Notes under the pieces: model-generated | Seen by the model: the letters and a program-made list of their open reading frames with translations, nothing else | Told to the model about the DNA's origin: nothing | The model's database searches: none | In this document: piece after piece, positions 1 to 8,727 of the stretch | Layout: the number at the start of each line of letters is the position of its first letter | Position numbering within the stretch: position 1 is the first letter of the stretch | Position numbers and translations under genes: made by a program | DNA from: Sphingobium scionense | Lineage (GTDB): Bacteria; Pseudomonadota; Alphaproteobacteria; Sphingomonadales; Sphingomonadaceae | Length of the DNA: 60,232 bases | Direction of reading: 5' to 3' | NCBI RefSeq assembly: GCF_014197035.1 | Contig: NZ_JACIEU010000027.1 | Coordinates: forward strand, 1 to 60,232

Positions 1-133
1 ATGATGGTTTCCAAAGTTGGTGTCGCAACCCCTCGGAATCATATCGAAACTCGGCCGTCCACCGTTACGTCAGCGTTCTGACACAGCCTCTCAGAGTCTT
101 TTTGCGCCCACGGCGCATCGGCACCGGTCTAGA

Positions 134-1225
<1,092 letters not shown>

Positions 1226-1379
1226 GGTGAGTCTCCTTATGCGTTGGACGGGGGCGCCTATGTCACATCCGGCCCCGCGAAACAATTGGTCATATATACT
1301 GTCCAATTTTGGAATAAAGAGCCAAGGCGCACTCGCTGGCCTCTTCCCGTCCCAGCGCGCGCCCTGTATCGCATGCGCC

Positions 1380-2405
1380 ATGCACTTCTTTTCGGACAAT
1401 GCCACCCCGATCTGCCCCCAGGTGATGGCCGCCATCGCCGGCGCGGACCATGCCGACCATGGCTATGACGGCGACGCGTGGAGCGCGCGGCTGGACGGCG
1501 CCTTTTCCGACCTGTTCGAAACGCCGGTGAAGGCGCAATGGATCGCCACCGGCACGGCGGCGAACAGCATCGCGCTCGCCTGTCTGTGCCCGCCCTATGG
1601 CGGGGTGATCTGCCATGAGGAAGCGCATATCGTTGTCGACGAATGCGGCGCGCCGGGCTTCTACACCCATGGCGCCAGCCTGATGGCGCTGCCCGGCGTC
1701 GGCGCCAAGCTGTTGCCCGATATCGTTAAGGCAAGGCTCAAGGCCATCCGCCCCGACGTGCATCAGGTGCCGGCACGGGCGATCAGCATCACCAATGCGA
1801 CCGAATATGGCATGGTCTATACGCCGGACGAGGTGGCGGCGCTGGGCGAGATCGCCAAGGTCCATGGGCTGGGCTTCCACATGGACGGCGCGCGTTTTGC
1901 CAATGCGGTGGCGCATCTGGGCTGTGCGCCGGCCGACGTCACCTGGCGCGCGGGGATCAACATCCTCTCCTTTGGCTGCGTCAAGAATGGCGGCATGGTG
2001 GGCGAGGCGCTTTTGTTCTTCGGTCCCGAACGCGAGGCGCGGGCGGCGGAAGCGGCGCGCTGGCGCAAGCGGGCGGGGCATCTGTTTTCCAAGGGCCGCT
2101 ACCTTGCTGCGCAGATATTGGCGATGGTCGAGGACGGACTGTGGCTGGACAATGCCCGCGCCGCCAATGGCGCGGCGCAGGCGCTGGCCGATGCGGCCGC
2201 CGGACGGCTGATGCATCCGGTGGAGGCCAATGAGCTGTTCGTCTGGCTGACCCCGGCGGAAGCGGCGACGCTGCGCGCGCAGGGCTTCGATTTCTATGAC
2301 TGGGGCGAGGGCGCGGCGCGGCTGGTGACCAACTGGTCGCAGGATGCGCAGAGCGTTGCGCCGCTGGCCGCCGCGATCCGGGCATTGGGGCATCATGACG
2401 CCTGA
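1380..2405 (+). CDS. ltaE: Low-specificity L-threonine aldolase (beta-eliminating lyase family)
   Basis: PLP enzyme that cleaves L-threonine or L-allo-threonine to glycine and acetaldehyde. The 341 residues match the aldolase/beta-eliminating lyase fold: an N-terminal FSDNAT motif, HMDGAR (residues 168-173) for cofactor binding, and the probable Schiff-base lysine K202 in SFGCVKNGG. The ATG at 1380 gives the family's typical FFSDN start; the reading frame is open further upstream but that part overlaps the divergent promoter region. The gene overlaps the next one, an EamA exporter, by 11 bp, so the two are probably co-translated. Substrate preference cannot be read from the sequence. Confidence 0.85.
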   Translation: MHFFSDNATPICPQVMAAIAGADHADHGYDGDAWSARLDGAFSDLFETPVKAQWIATGTAANSIALACLCPPYGGVICHEEAHIVVDECGAPGFYTHGASLMALPGVGAKLLPDIVKARLKAIRPDVHQVPARAISITNATEYGMVYTPDEVAALGEIAKVHGLGFHMDGARFANAVAHLGCAPADVTWRAGINILSFGCVKNGGMVGEALLFFGPEREARAAEAARWRKRAGHLFSKGRYLAAQILAMVEDGLWLDNARAANGAAQALADAAAGRLMHPVEANELFVWLTPAEAATLRAQGFDFYDWGEGAARLVTNWSQDAQSVAPLAAAIRALGHHDA

Positions 2406-3315
2406 CGACAGGGCGCAGGGCGGGATGGAGCGGGGCGGCATCGCCCTGCCCTTCATCCTCGTCACGCTGATCTGGAGTTCGACCTGGATCGTCATCCGCG
2501 ACCAGCTGGGCAGCGTGCCCGCAAGCTGGTCGGTCTGCTATCGCTTCCTGCTGGCGGGGATAGCGATGGCTGCGTTCGCGCGAATGCGTGGCGTATCGCT
2601 CAATATCGGGCGGGACGGTCTGGTCTTCGCCACGCTGCTGGGCACGGCGCAGTTCGTGCTCAATTTCAACTTCGTCTATCGCGCCGAAGTCTATCTGACG
2701 TCGGGCGTGGTGGCGGTGGTCTATGCGATGCTGCTGATCCCCAACAGCATCCTCGCCTGGATCTTCCATCGCCAGCCGGTCAGCCGCGCCTTCATCGGCG
2801 GGTCGGTGATCGCGACCGCCGGCATCGCCATGATGCTGGTGCATGAATATCGCTTTGCCGGGATCGACCCGGACAAGGTGGTGCTGGGCGCGGCCTTTGC
2901 CTGTGCCGGGCTGATGAGCGCATCGACCGCCAATGTGATGCAGGGCATGGAGATCGCCCGGCGGCTGCCGATGATCGCGGTGCTGGCCTGGGCGATGCTG
3001 ATCGGCGCCGGGATCGACGCCGCCTTTGCCTGGATCACCACCGGGCCGCCGGTGATTGAGCCGCGGATCGGCTATCTGCTGGGCATAGGCTGGCTGGCGC
3101 TGGCGGGATCGGTCGTCACCTTCCCGCTCTATTTCGGGCTGATCCAGCGCATGGGCGCGGGCCGGGCCGCCTATACCAGCGTGCTGATCCCGGTGATCGC
3201 GATGCTGATCTCGACACTGGCCGAGGGCTATCGCTGGAGCGGGCTGGCGGTGCCGGGCGCGCTGCTGGCGATCGCCGGGATGGTGATCGCGCTGCGGGCC
3301 AAGACCAGGAGCTGA
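2395..3315 (+). CDS. EamA/DMT-family inner-membrane transporter
   Basis: A 306-residue, very hydrophobic protein with about ten predicted transmembrane helices arranged as two EamA repeats, typical of the drug/metabolite transporter superfamily (RhtA/YdcZ-like exporters). The first helix follows ERGGIALPFILVTLIWSSTW; this TLIWSSTW-type start is common in EamA proteins. It begins inside the end of the threonine aldolase gene (ATG at 2395), giving translational coupling. That pairing suggests export of an amino acid or related small metabolite, but the substrate is an inference only. Confidence 0.8.
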   Translation: MTPDDRAQGGMERGGIALPFILVTLIWSSTWIVIRDQLGSVPASWSVCYRFLLAGIAMAAFARMRGVSLNIGRDGLVFATLLGTAQFVLNFNFVYRAEVYLTSGVVAVVYAMLLIPNSILAWIFHRQPVSRAFIGGSVIATAGIAMMLVHEYRFAGIDPDKVVLGAAFACAGLMSASTANVMQGMEIARRLPMIAVLAWAMLIGAGIDAAFAWITTGPPVIEPRIGYLLGIGWLALAGSVVTFPLYFGLIQRMGAGRAAYTSVLIPVIAMLISTLAEGYRWSGLAVPGALLAIAGMVIALRAKTRS

Positions 3316-3322
3316 ACGCGGT

Positions 3323-3481
3323 TTAGAGCCTGACGCCGCCGGGCTGGTAGCGCAGCTTGGCCATGTTGAGGCGGGCGATCAGGCTGCTGAGCGATTCCGG
3401 TGCGGGGGCCGCGCGATCGGGCACGGACATGGCGTTGATGCGGTCACCGAGCGAGGAAACAGTCTTGTCGATGCTGGTCAT
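3323..3481 (-). CDS. Small hypothetical protein (52 aa)
   Basis: A short frame starting at an ATG (3481) preceded by AAGGG, encoding 52 residues (MTSIDKTVSSLGDRI...). There is no signal peptide, membrane segment or cysteine motif; the composition is that of a short soluble helical peptide. It lies between the convergent EamA gene and the epimerase gene on its own strand, 77 bp downstream of the latter. I do not recognise a family. The ribosome site and ordinary codon use favour a real gene, but its length keeps confidence low. Confidence 0.4.
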   Translation of the reverse strand: MTSIDKTVSSLGDRINAMSVPDRAAPAPESLSSLIARLNMAKLRYQPGGVRL

Positions 3482-3558
3482 GACACGCCCTTGTTGATGC
3501 GGTAATCCCGCTTTCGGCGCACGCTGGTTAACGGGGCGTAAACCATGCGACGAACCGA

Positions 3559-4374
3559 TCAGCAAGGCTGATTTTCTTCCACAAGACAGGCCCTTAGACC
3601 TTCGATATGGGTTGGGTAAAGAGGTTTCCAGCCGAGCAGCCGACGCGCCCGGCCATTGGCGACGCGGCGATTTTCGGCATAGAAGGCCAGCGCCTGGGGC
3701 GAGAGGTCCGCCTGCTCCAGCGACAGCAGCGGCGGCAGCGGCCGGCCCAGCAGCTCGCAGGCGGTGGCAATCACATCATTCTGGGCGCAGGGATAGTCGT
3801 CGGCAAGATTATAGGCGCCGGGCGGGCCGTCAAAGGCGGCGATGATGCCGCCGACGATATCGTCGACATGGACGCGGCTGAACACCTGTCCGGGCAGGGC
3901 GATGCGGTGCGCCTTGCCAGCCCTGACACGATCGAGCGCGGAGCGGCCGGGTCCATAGATGCCGGGCAGGCGGAAGCGGCGGACATCGGGCCGCAAGGCG
4001 CCCCAGCCGAGATCGGCGCGGGCGCGGGCGGTGCGGCGCCCCTGCCCGACGGGGCTGGCCTCATCGACCCAGGCACCGGCAGCATCGCCATAGACGCCGG
4101 TCGAGGAGAGATAGCCGAGCCAGAGCGCCGGCGCGACGGCGATCGCGGCACCATAGCGGGTGAGGACGGGGTCGTCCTCGCCTTCGGGCGGGACGGAGGA
4201 GAGGATATGGGTGGCGCCGGCGATGGCAGCGCGGACGGCTGGTTCATCGCCGAAGGCGATATGGTTCGCGTCGGCGCTGCGGCGGACGCCGGTGACCTGC
4301 CAGCCCTCAGCCCGCAGCCGGGCAGCGAGGCGGAAGGCGCTATAGCCCATGCCGAGGATCAGCATGTGCAGCAT
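3559..4374 (-). CDS. NAD(P)-dependent epimerase/dehydratase-like protein (extended SDR, YeeZ type)
   Basis: A 271-residue atypical extended short-chain dehydrogenase. The N-terminus carries a Rossmann motif, LILGMGYSAFRLAARLRAEG, where the usual GxxGxxG is relaxed as in YeeZ-like proteins. YLSSTGVYGD resembles the SSxxVYG segment of sugar-nucleotide epimerases, and a conserved HVDDIVGGI is present, but the catalytic YxxxK is not obvious. Its function is unknown; family members are often annotated as SDR oxidoreductases. A second possible ATG lies nine bases downstream (4365). It stands 23 bp downstream of the sufA-like gene on the same strand, so it may be the tail of the suf transcript. Confidence 0.7.
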   Translation of the reverse strand: MLHMLILGMGYSAFRLAARLRAEGWQVTGVRRSADANHIAFGDEPAVRAAIAGATHILSSVPPEGEDDPVLTRYGAAIAVAPALWLGYLSSTGVYGDAAGAWVDEASPVGQGRRTARARADLGWGALRPDVRRFRLPGIYGPGRSALDRVRAGKAHRIALPGQVFSRVHVDDIVGGIIAAFDGPPGAYNLADDYPCAQNDVIATACELLGRPLPPLLSLEQADLSPQALAFYAENRRVANGRARRLLGWKPLYPTHIEGLRACLVEENQPC

Positions 4375-4397
4375 CGAGCCCCTCCCCTAAACCGGCA

Positions 4398-4760
4398 TCA
4401 GACCGTGAAGCTCTCGCCGCAGCCGCAGCTGCCCTTGGCATTGGGATTGGCGAAGACGAAGCCGGCGGTGAAATCATCCTCGACCCAGTTCATGGTCGAG
4501 CCGATGAGATAGAGGACCGAGGCACCGTCGATATAGAGGACGCCGCCGGGGGTCTCGATCTTCTCGTCGAACTTGGCTTCTTCGGTCACATAGTCGACCG
4601 AATAGGCAAGGCCCGAGCAGCCGCGCTTGGGGGTCGAGAGCTTGACTCCGATCGCGCCATCGGGTGCCTGTGCCATCAGTTCGGCGATGCGGCCTTGCGC
4701 GCTGGGCGTCAGCATGACGGCGGCGGGACGGGCGCGAGTCTTGGTGGTCGTCTCGGTCAT
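4398..4760 (-). CDS. sufA: SufA/IscA-type iron-sulfur assembly protein (HesB family)
   Basis: A 120-residue A-type Fe-S carrier that accepts clusters from the SufBCD scaffold and passes them to target enzymes. The three conserved cysteines are visible: one in RGCSGLAY and two in the C-terminal GSCGCGESF. The longer open frame begins upstream, but the ATG at 4760 shares one base with the stop of the sufT-like gene (TGATG) and leaves a short variable N-terminus before the domain. As the last suf-type gene in the cluster, it is expected to be co-transcribed with the other genes here. Confidence 0.9.
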   Translation of the reverse strand: MTETTTKTRARPAAVMLTPSAQGRIAELMAQAPDGAIGVKLSTPKRGCSGLAYSVDYVTEEAKFDEKIETPGGVLYIDGASVLYLIGSTMNWVEDDFTAGFVFANPNAKGSCGCGESFTV

Positions 4761-5221
4761 CAGAGCATTCCCAATTCGAGCTTGGCTTCGTCCGACATCT
4801 TGCCCGGATCCCATGGCGGATCCCAGACCAGGTTCACTTCGACATCGCCGACGCCGGGCACCGCGCCGACGCGCAGTTCGACTTCGCCGGGCATGGATTC
4901 GGCGACCGGGCAATGCGGCGTGGTCAGCGTCATGGTGACGACGGCATGGCCGTCGCTGGTGACGTCGACGCCGTAAATGAGGCCGAGATCATAGATGTTG
5001 ACCGGGATTTCGGGGTCGAAGATTTCCTTCAGCGCATCGATGATGCCGTCATAGAGATCGCCGCCCGGCTCACCGGCCGCGACTTCGCTGGGCTTCTGCG
5101 CCAGGAAACCGTCGAGATAGTCGCGCTGGCGCGGAGCGGCCTCCGCCTCTTCCACGCGCGCCTTGGGCGGGGTTTCCACCGCGTCCACTTCTTCCACCAT
5201 GATCTTGCGTTCCTCGGTCAT
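4760..5221 (-). CDS. sufT: SufT-like Fe-S assembly protein (DUF59/MIP18 domain)
   Basis: A 153-residue protein with a variable acidic N-terminal part (about residues 1-55) and a MIP18/DUF59 domain, a family that helps mature Fe-S proteins. Diagnostic segments are LKEIFDPEIPVNIYDLGLIY and TLTTPHCPVAESMPG, the latter holding the single conserved cysteine, followed by VNLVWDPPWDPGKMSDEAK. The start ATG overlaps the sufS stop by four bases (ATGA), and its stop overlaps the sufA-like start by one, so the three are tightly coupled. In alphaproteobacteria this gene commonly follows sufS. Confidence 0.88.
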   Translation of the reverse strand: MTEERKIMVEEVDAVETPPKARVEEAEAAPRQRDYLDGFLAQKPSEVAAGEPGGDLYDGIIDALKEIFDPEIPVNIYDLGLIYGVDVTSDGHAVVTMTLTTPHCPVAESMPGEVELRVGAVPGVGDVEVNLVWDPPWDPGKMSDEAKLELGML

Positions 5222-6438
5222 CCGAAGATCTTCCTTACCCGTTCAATGCCCTTGACCAGCGCATCCACGTCGCTGTCGTCGCTATAGATGCCGAAACTGG
5301 CCCGTGCGGTCGCCTCGACGCCCAGATGCCGCATCAGCGGCTGGGCGCAATGATGGCCGGCGCGGATCGCGACACCCGTTTCGTCCAATATGGTGCCGAC
5401 ATCGTGCGGATGCACCCCCTCCACCTCGAAAGAGAGGATTCCGGCCGAATCTTCCGGACCAAAGACGCGCACGCTGTTGATCTGGCTGATCGCGCTGCGG
5501 GCCTTGGCCACCATGGCACATTCATGGGCGTGGATGGCGTCGAGGCCGATGCCCTGGACATAGTCGATCGCGGCCGACAGGCCGACGACGCCGACGATAT
5601 GCGGCGTGCCTGCCTCGAACCGGGTCGGCGCGGGGGCATAGGTCGTCTTTTCGAACGTCACCTTGTCGATCATCGACCCGCCACCCTGATAGGGGGGCAT
5701 GGCGTCGAGCAATTCCTTGCGCCCCCACAGCACGCCGATGCCGGTCGGGCCGTAAAGCTTGTGCGCGGAGAAGACGTAGAAGTCGCAATCGAGCGCCTGC
5801 ACATCGACGGCGAGGCGGGGGACCGCCTGGCAACCGTCGATCAGGATCTTGGCACCGACCATATGGGCGATGTCGGCGGCACGGCGGCAATCGAGCACGC
5901 TGCCGAGCACGTTCGACACATGGGCGAGCGCGACCATGCGGTGCTGCGGCGTGATCATCGCGCGCATCGCGTCGAGATCGATCCGGCCATCCTGCGTCAG
6001 CGGCACGACGTCGATCTGGGCGCCGACCTTTTCGGCGACGATCTGCCAGGGGACGATATTGCTGTGATGTTCGAGGGTCGACAGCAGGATGCGGTCGCCC
6101 GCCTTGAGTTGCGTGCCGGCCCAGCACTGCGCGACCAGATTGATGCCCTCGGTCGCGCCGCGGACATAGACGATCTCGCTGTCCGACGCAGCGCCGATGA
6201 AGCCGGCGACCTTGCGCCGGGCGGCCTCATAGGCGAGCGTCATATTGGCCGAGCGTTCATAGACGCCGCGATGCACGGTGGCATAGTCGGGGCCATAGGC
6301 GCGGGCGATCGCGTCGATCACGGCGGTCGGCTTCTGCGCGGTGGCGGCGCTGTCGAGATAATGCCAGTCGCCCCCCTTCCCATCTAAAAGGCCGGGGAAA
6401 TCGTCCCGCAGGCGCAGGCCTTGGGCGAGATCGGTCAT
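5218..6438 (-). CDS. sufS: Cysteine desulfurase SufS
   Basis: Class-II cysteine desulfurase (406 residues) that removes sulfur from cysteine as a persulfide for Fe-S cluster assembly. YLDSAATAQKP near the N-terminus, HHSNIVPW, the PLP lysine K227 in FSAHKLYGPTG, and the persulfide cysteine C364 in RAGHHCAQP are all present. The ATG at 6438 overlaps the sufD stop (ATGA). The usual partner, SufE, which takes the persulfide sulfur, is not in this operon but about 9 kb away at 15599-16021. Confidence 0.95.
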   Translation of the reverse strand: MTDLAQGLRLRDDFPGLLDGKGGDWHYLDSAATAQKPTAVIDAIARAYGPDYATVHRGVYERSANMTLAYEAARRKVAGFIGAASDSEIVYVRGATEGINLVAQCWAGTQLKAGDRILLSTLEHHSNIVPWQIVAEKVGAQIDVVPLTQDGRIDLDAMRAMITPQHRMVALAHVSNVLGSVLDCRRAADIAHMVGAKILIDGCQAVPRLAVDVQALDCDFYVFSAHKLYGPTGIGVLWGRKELLDAMPPYQGGGSMIDKVTFEKTTYAPAPTRFEAGTPHIVGVVGLSAAIDYVQGIGLDAIHAHECAMVAKARSAISQINSVRVFGPEDSAGILSFEVEGVHPHDVGTILDETGVAIRAGHHCAQPLMRHLGVEATARASFGIYSDDSDVDALVKGIERVRKIFG

Positions 6439-7187
6439 ACCAGCGTCCCCAGCTTGGCCAGCGCCGCCGCCTCGAACCGTTCGCGCAGATCGTCCTGCGC
6501 GACATCGTCGAACACGCCGGCGACGAAGGCTTTCAGCAGCAGCGTCTTGGCGGTCGCCGGGTCCATGCCGCGCGACGCCATGTAGAAGAGCGCCTGCTTG
6601 TCCAGTTCGCCGACGGTCGCGCCATGGGCGCATTTCACGTCGTCGGCATAGATTTCCAGTTCCGGCTTGGCATTGGCCGTAGCGGTGCGATCGAGCAGCA
6701 TCGCCTTGATCGACTGGAAAGCGTCGGTGCGCTGGGCATCGCGGGCGACATTGATGCTGCCGAGGTAATTGCCGGTGGCATGGCTGCCCAGAATCGAGCG
6801 GACGGTCTGGCCGCTGGTCGCGTCGGGCTGGGCATGGGTGACGCTGGTGATGATCTCCAGCGTCTGCTCGCCACCGCCGATGATCGCGCCGTTCAGTTCA
6901 AAATGGCTGCCCTTGCCCAGCGTGACAGCGAAGGTGACACGTCCAAGCTTGCCGCCCATGTTGAGCAGATGGAAATCGAACCGGGCATTATCAGCGATAT
7001 CAATGACATAGTCATACACCGCGGTCGTGCCATCGGCCGCGTCCTGCAGCAGATGGTCATGCGCGCTTTCGCCCTCTGCCACCGTGATCCGGGTCGCGGC
7101 CGGCACCGGCCAGGCAGCGGCAAGTGCGTCAAGATCGCTGTAACGCCAGGCTTCATCCTTGCGCGTGGGGAGAGCGAGGAGGGTCAC
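6435..7187 (-). CDS. sufD: SufD, Fe-S scaffold subunit
   Basis: Partner of SufB and SufC in the SufBC2D scaffold. At 250 residues it is shorter than the enterobacterial protein (over 400), lacking much of the N-terminal region, as is common in sphingomonads. The C-terminal beta-helix is intact, with the conserved EIYADDVKCAHGATVGELD segment and FYMASRGMDPATAKTLLLKAF, where a conserved histidine (AHGAT) contributes to cluster formation. Its ATG overlaps the sufC stop by four bases. Confidence 0.9.
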   Translation of the reverse strand: MTLLALPTRKDEAWRYSDLDALAAAWPVPAATRITVAEGESAHDHLLQDAADGTTAVYDYVIDIADNARFDFHLLNMGGKLGRVTFAVTLGKGSHFELNGAIIGGGEQTLEIITSVTHAQPDATSGQTVRSILGSHATGNYLGSINVARDAQRTDAFQSIKAMLLDRTATANAKPELEIYADDVKCAHGATVGELDKQALFYMASRGMDPATAKTLLLKAFVAGVFDDVAQDDLRERFEAAALAKLGTLV

Positions 7188-7930
7188 GCCGCGATTACCT
7201 CTGAATAGCCTTCGCTTTCCAGTTGCAGCGCCAGTTCGGGGCCGCCCGACTTGACGATCCGGCCGGCGGCCAGGACGTGGACGAAGTCCGGCTTCACATA
7301 GTCGAGCAGGCGCTGATAATGGGTGATCAGCAGCACCGCCTTGTCAGGCTTGCGCATGATCGCGTTGATGCCCGCGCCGACGGTCTTGAGCGCGTCGATG
7401 TCGAGGCCGGAGTCGGTCTCGTCGAGGATCGCCAGCTTGGGATCGAGGATGCCCATCTGAACCATTTCGGCGCGCTTCTTTTCGCCGCCGGAAAAGCCGA
7501 CATTCACCGGACGCTTGAGCATCTCCATGTCGAGGCCGAGCAGGCCGGCCTTTTCCTTGGCCAGCTTGATGAACTCACCGCCGTTCAGTTCCTTCTCACC
7601 GCGCGCGCGGCGCTGCGAATTGAGGCTTTCGCGCAGGAATTGCAGGTTGGAGACGCCGGGGATCTCGACCGGATATTGGAAGCCCAGGAACAGCCCGGCT
7701 GCGGCGCGCTCATGCGGGTCCATCCCGAACAGGTCGGCGCCCTCGAAGGTCGCGGTGCCGCCGGTCACATCATAATTGGGGCGGCCGCCCAGCGTGTAGG
7801 CGAGCGTCGACTTGCCGGCGCCGTTCGGACCCATGATCGCATGGATTTCGCCCGCGTTGATCTGGAGCGACAGGCCCTTGAGGATCGCCTTGCCGTCGAT
7901 TTCGTTGGTGAGGTTATCGATCGTCAGCAT
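7184..7930 (-). CDS. sufC: SufC, ABC-type ATPase of the Fe-S scaffold
   Basis: The 248-residue cytosolic ATPase drives conformational change in the SufBC2D complex. All ABC motifs are visible: Walker A GPNGAGKST (about residues 35-43), signature FSGGEKKRAE, Walker B LAILDETDSGLD and the H-loop ITHYQ. It begins at the ATG at 7930, six bases after the end of the unknown 164-residue gene, and overlaps sufD, so the cluster is a continuous transcription unit. It is not a transporter ATPase: no membrane partner is encoded nearby. Confidence 0.96.
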   Translation of the reverse strand: MLTIDNLTNEIDGKAILKGLSLQINAGEIHAIMGPNGAGKSTLAYTLGGRPNYDVTGGTATFEGADLFGMDPHERAAAGLFLGFQYPVEIPGVSNLQFLRESLNSQRRARGEKELNGGEFIKLAKEKAGLLGLDMEMLKRPVNVGFSGGEKKRAEMVQMGILDPKLAILDETDSGLDIDALKTVGAGINAIMRKPDKAVLLITHYQRLLDYVKPDFVHVLAAGRIVKSGGPELALQLESEGYSEVIAA

Positions 7931-7936
7931 GTGTCT

Positions 7937-8431
7937 TTAGTCCTTGTGCGCGCGCTGGAGCGTCCGCGCGGTCCAGAAGGCCATGTCGCGCACGTCGCCC
8001 GGCGCGGGGAAAAGCGTATCGATATGGCGCTTGATCGGCATATAGGGCCACCAGTCGGCGTCCGGCTCGGGCGCACCCTTTTCCAGCAGCGCGACGACGA
8101 ATTCGCTGACCGGTCCCATGCGGGCGAGGTTGGGCGCCTTGGCCTTGTGGAAGGCCTTGTCGCTCCGCAGCTTCTCGGTCATGGCGACATCGCCCTTTTC
8201 CAGCGCATCGCGGCATTCGGCCTGATAGGCGTCGAGGTCGCCGAAATCCTTTGCGGCGCGCGTCTGAAGCTCGCCCTCTTCCAGCTCATAATCCTCGGTC
8301 AGGATGCGGATCGCGGCGGTCCATGCCTGGCCATTGCTCACATCCTCCGCGAAATCGGCGAGGGCATCCTGGATATCGTCTTCGTCGCTCAATTTTCCGT
8401 CCTTCAAAATCTCAAATTCATCGATCGTCAA
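7937..8431 (-). CDS. Hypothetical protein embedded in the suf operon (164 aa)
   Basis: A soluble, acidic 164-residue protein I do not recognise. It appears mostly helical, with no cysteine cluster, membrane segment or signal peptide; the only cysteine lies in DAYQAECRDALEKGD. The start is a TTG at 8431 that overlaps the stop of the zinc-ribbon gene (TTGA), and the stop lies six bases before sufC, so it is probably translated with the suf genes. Position suggests a link to Fe-S biogenesis, but hitch-hiking cannot be excluded. Confidence 0.65.
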   Translation of the reverse strand: MTIDEFEILKDGKLSDEDDIQDALADFAEDVSNGQAWTAAIRILTEDYELEEGELQTRAAKDFGDLDAYQAECRDALEKGDVAMTEKLRSDKAFHKAKAPNLARMGPVSEFVVALLEKGAPEPDADWWPYMPIKRHIDTLFPAPGDVRDMAFWTARTLQRAHKD

Positions 8432-8727
8432 AACCAGATGCTATGCATCCGCCTGAGAAATGCTTCATCCGAAACGGGGAAACCGGAGGCATCGCCGATC
8501 ACAGAATCGATACCGCATTCCGGACACATGGCTGTTCCGCCATCGTCCACCCAATCGTCTATCCGGGCAGCAGGGAAACTCGTGCAGCAGTAGAAGCAGC
8601 TAGCGATATTGCTGGCTTCCATTTCCTGCCGATGATTAGCGCAATGTATATGCGCCTCCACCTCGGCACCGCCCTGTCGCTTCAGTTCAGAAAGCCGGGC
8701 AGCCACTGCATCCGATGCCCTTGTCAC
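8428..8727 (-). CDS. Small zinc-ribbon protein embedded in the suf operon (99 aa)
   Basis: The 99-residue protein has two CxxC pairs, CFYC (about residues 44-47) and CPEC (about 68-71), spaced like a zinc ribbon, plus the C-terminal pattern GIDSVIGDASGFPVSDEAFL. This resembles small proteins usually annotated only as cytoplasmic protein. The GTG start at 8727 overlaps the sufB stop (GTGA), and its stop overlaps the next gene. Base composition is visibly less GC-rich than that of the flanking suf genes, hinting at later insertion. The pairs could bind zinc or, given the context, an Fe-S cluster; the sequence does not decide. Confidence 0.7.
   Translation of the reverse strand: MTRASDAVAARLSELKRQGGAEVEAHIHCANHRQEMEASNIASCFYCCTSFPAARIDDWVDDGGTAMCPECGIDSVIGDASGFPVSDEAFLRRMHSIWF

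Noticed and set aside
3616..4512. Plus-strand frames opposite the epimerase and sufA-like genes
   Set aside because: No motifs; opposite-strand proteins have clear Rossmann and HesB features.
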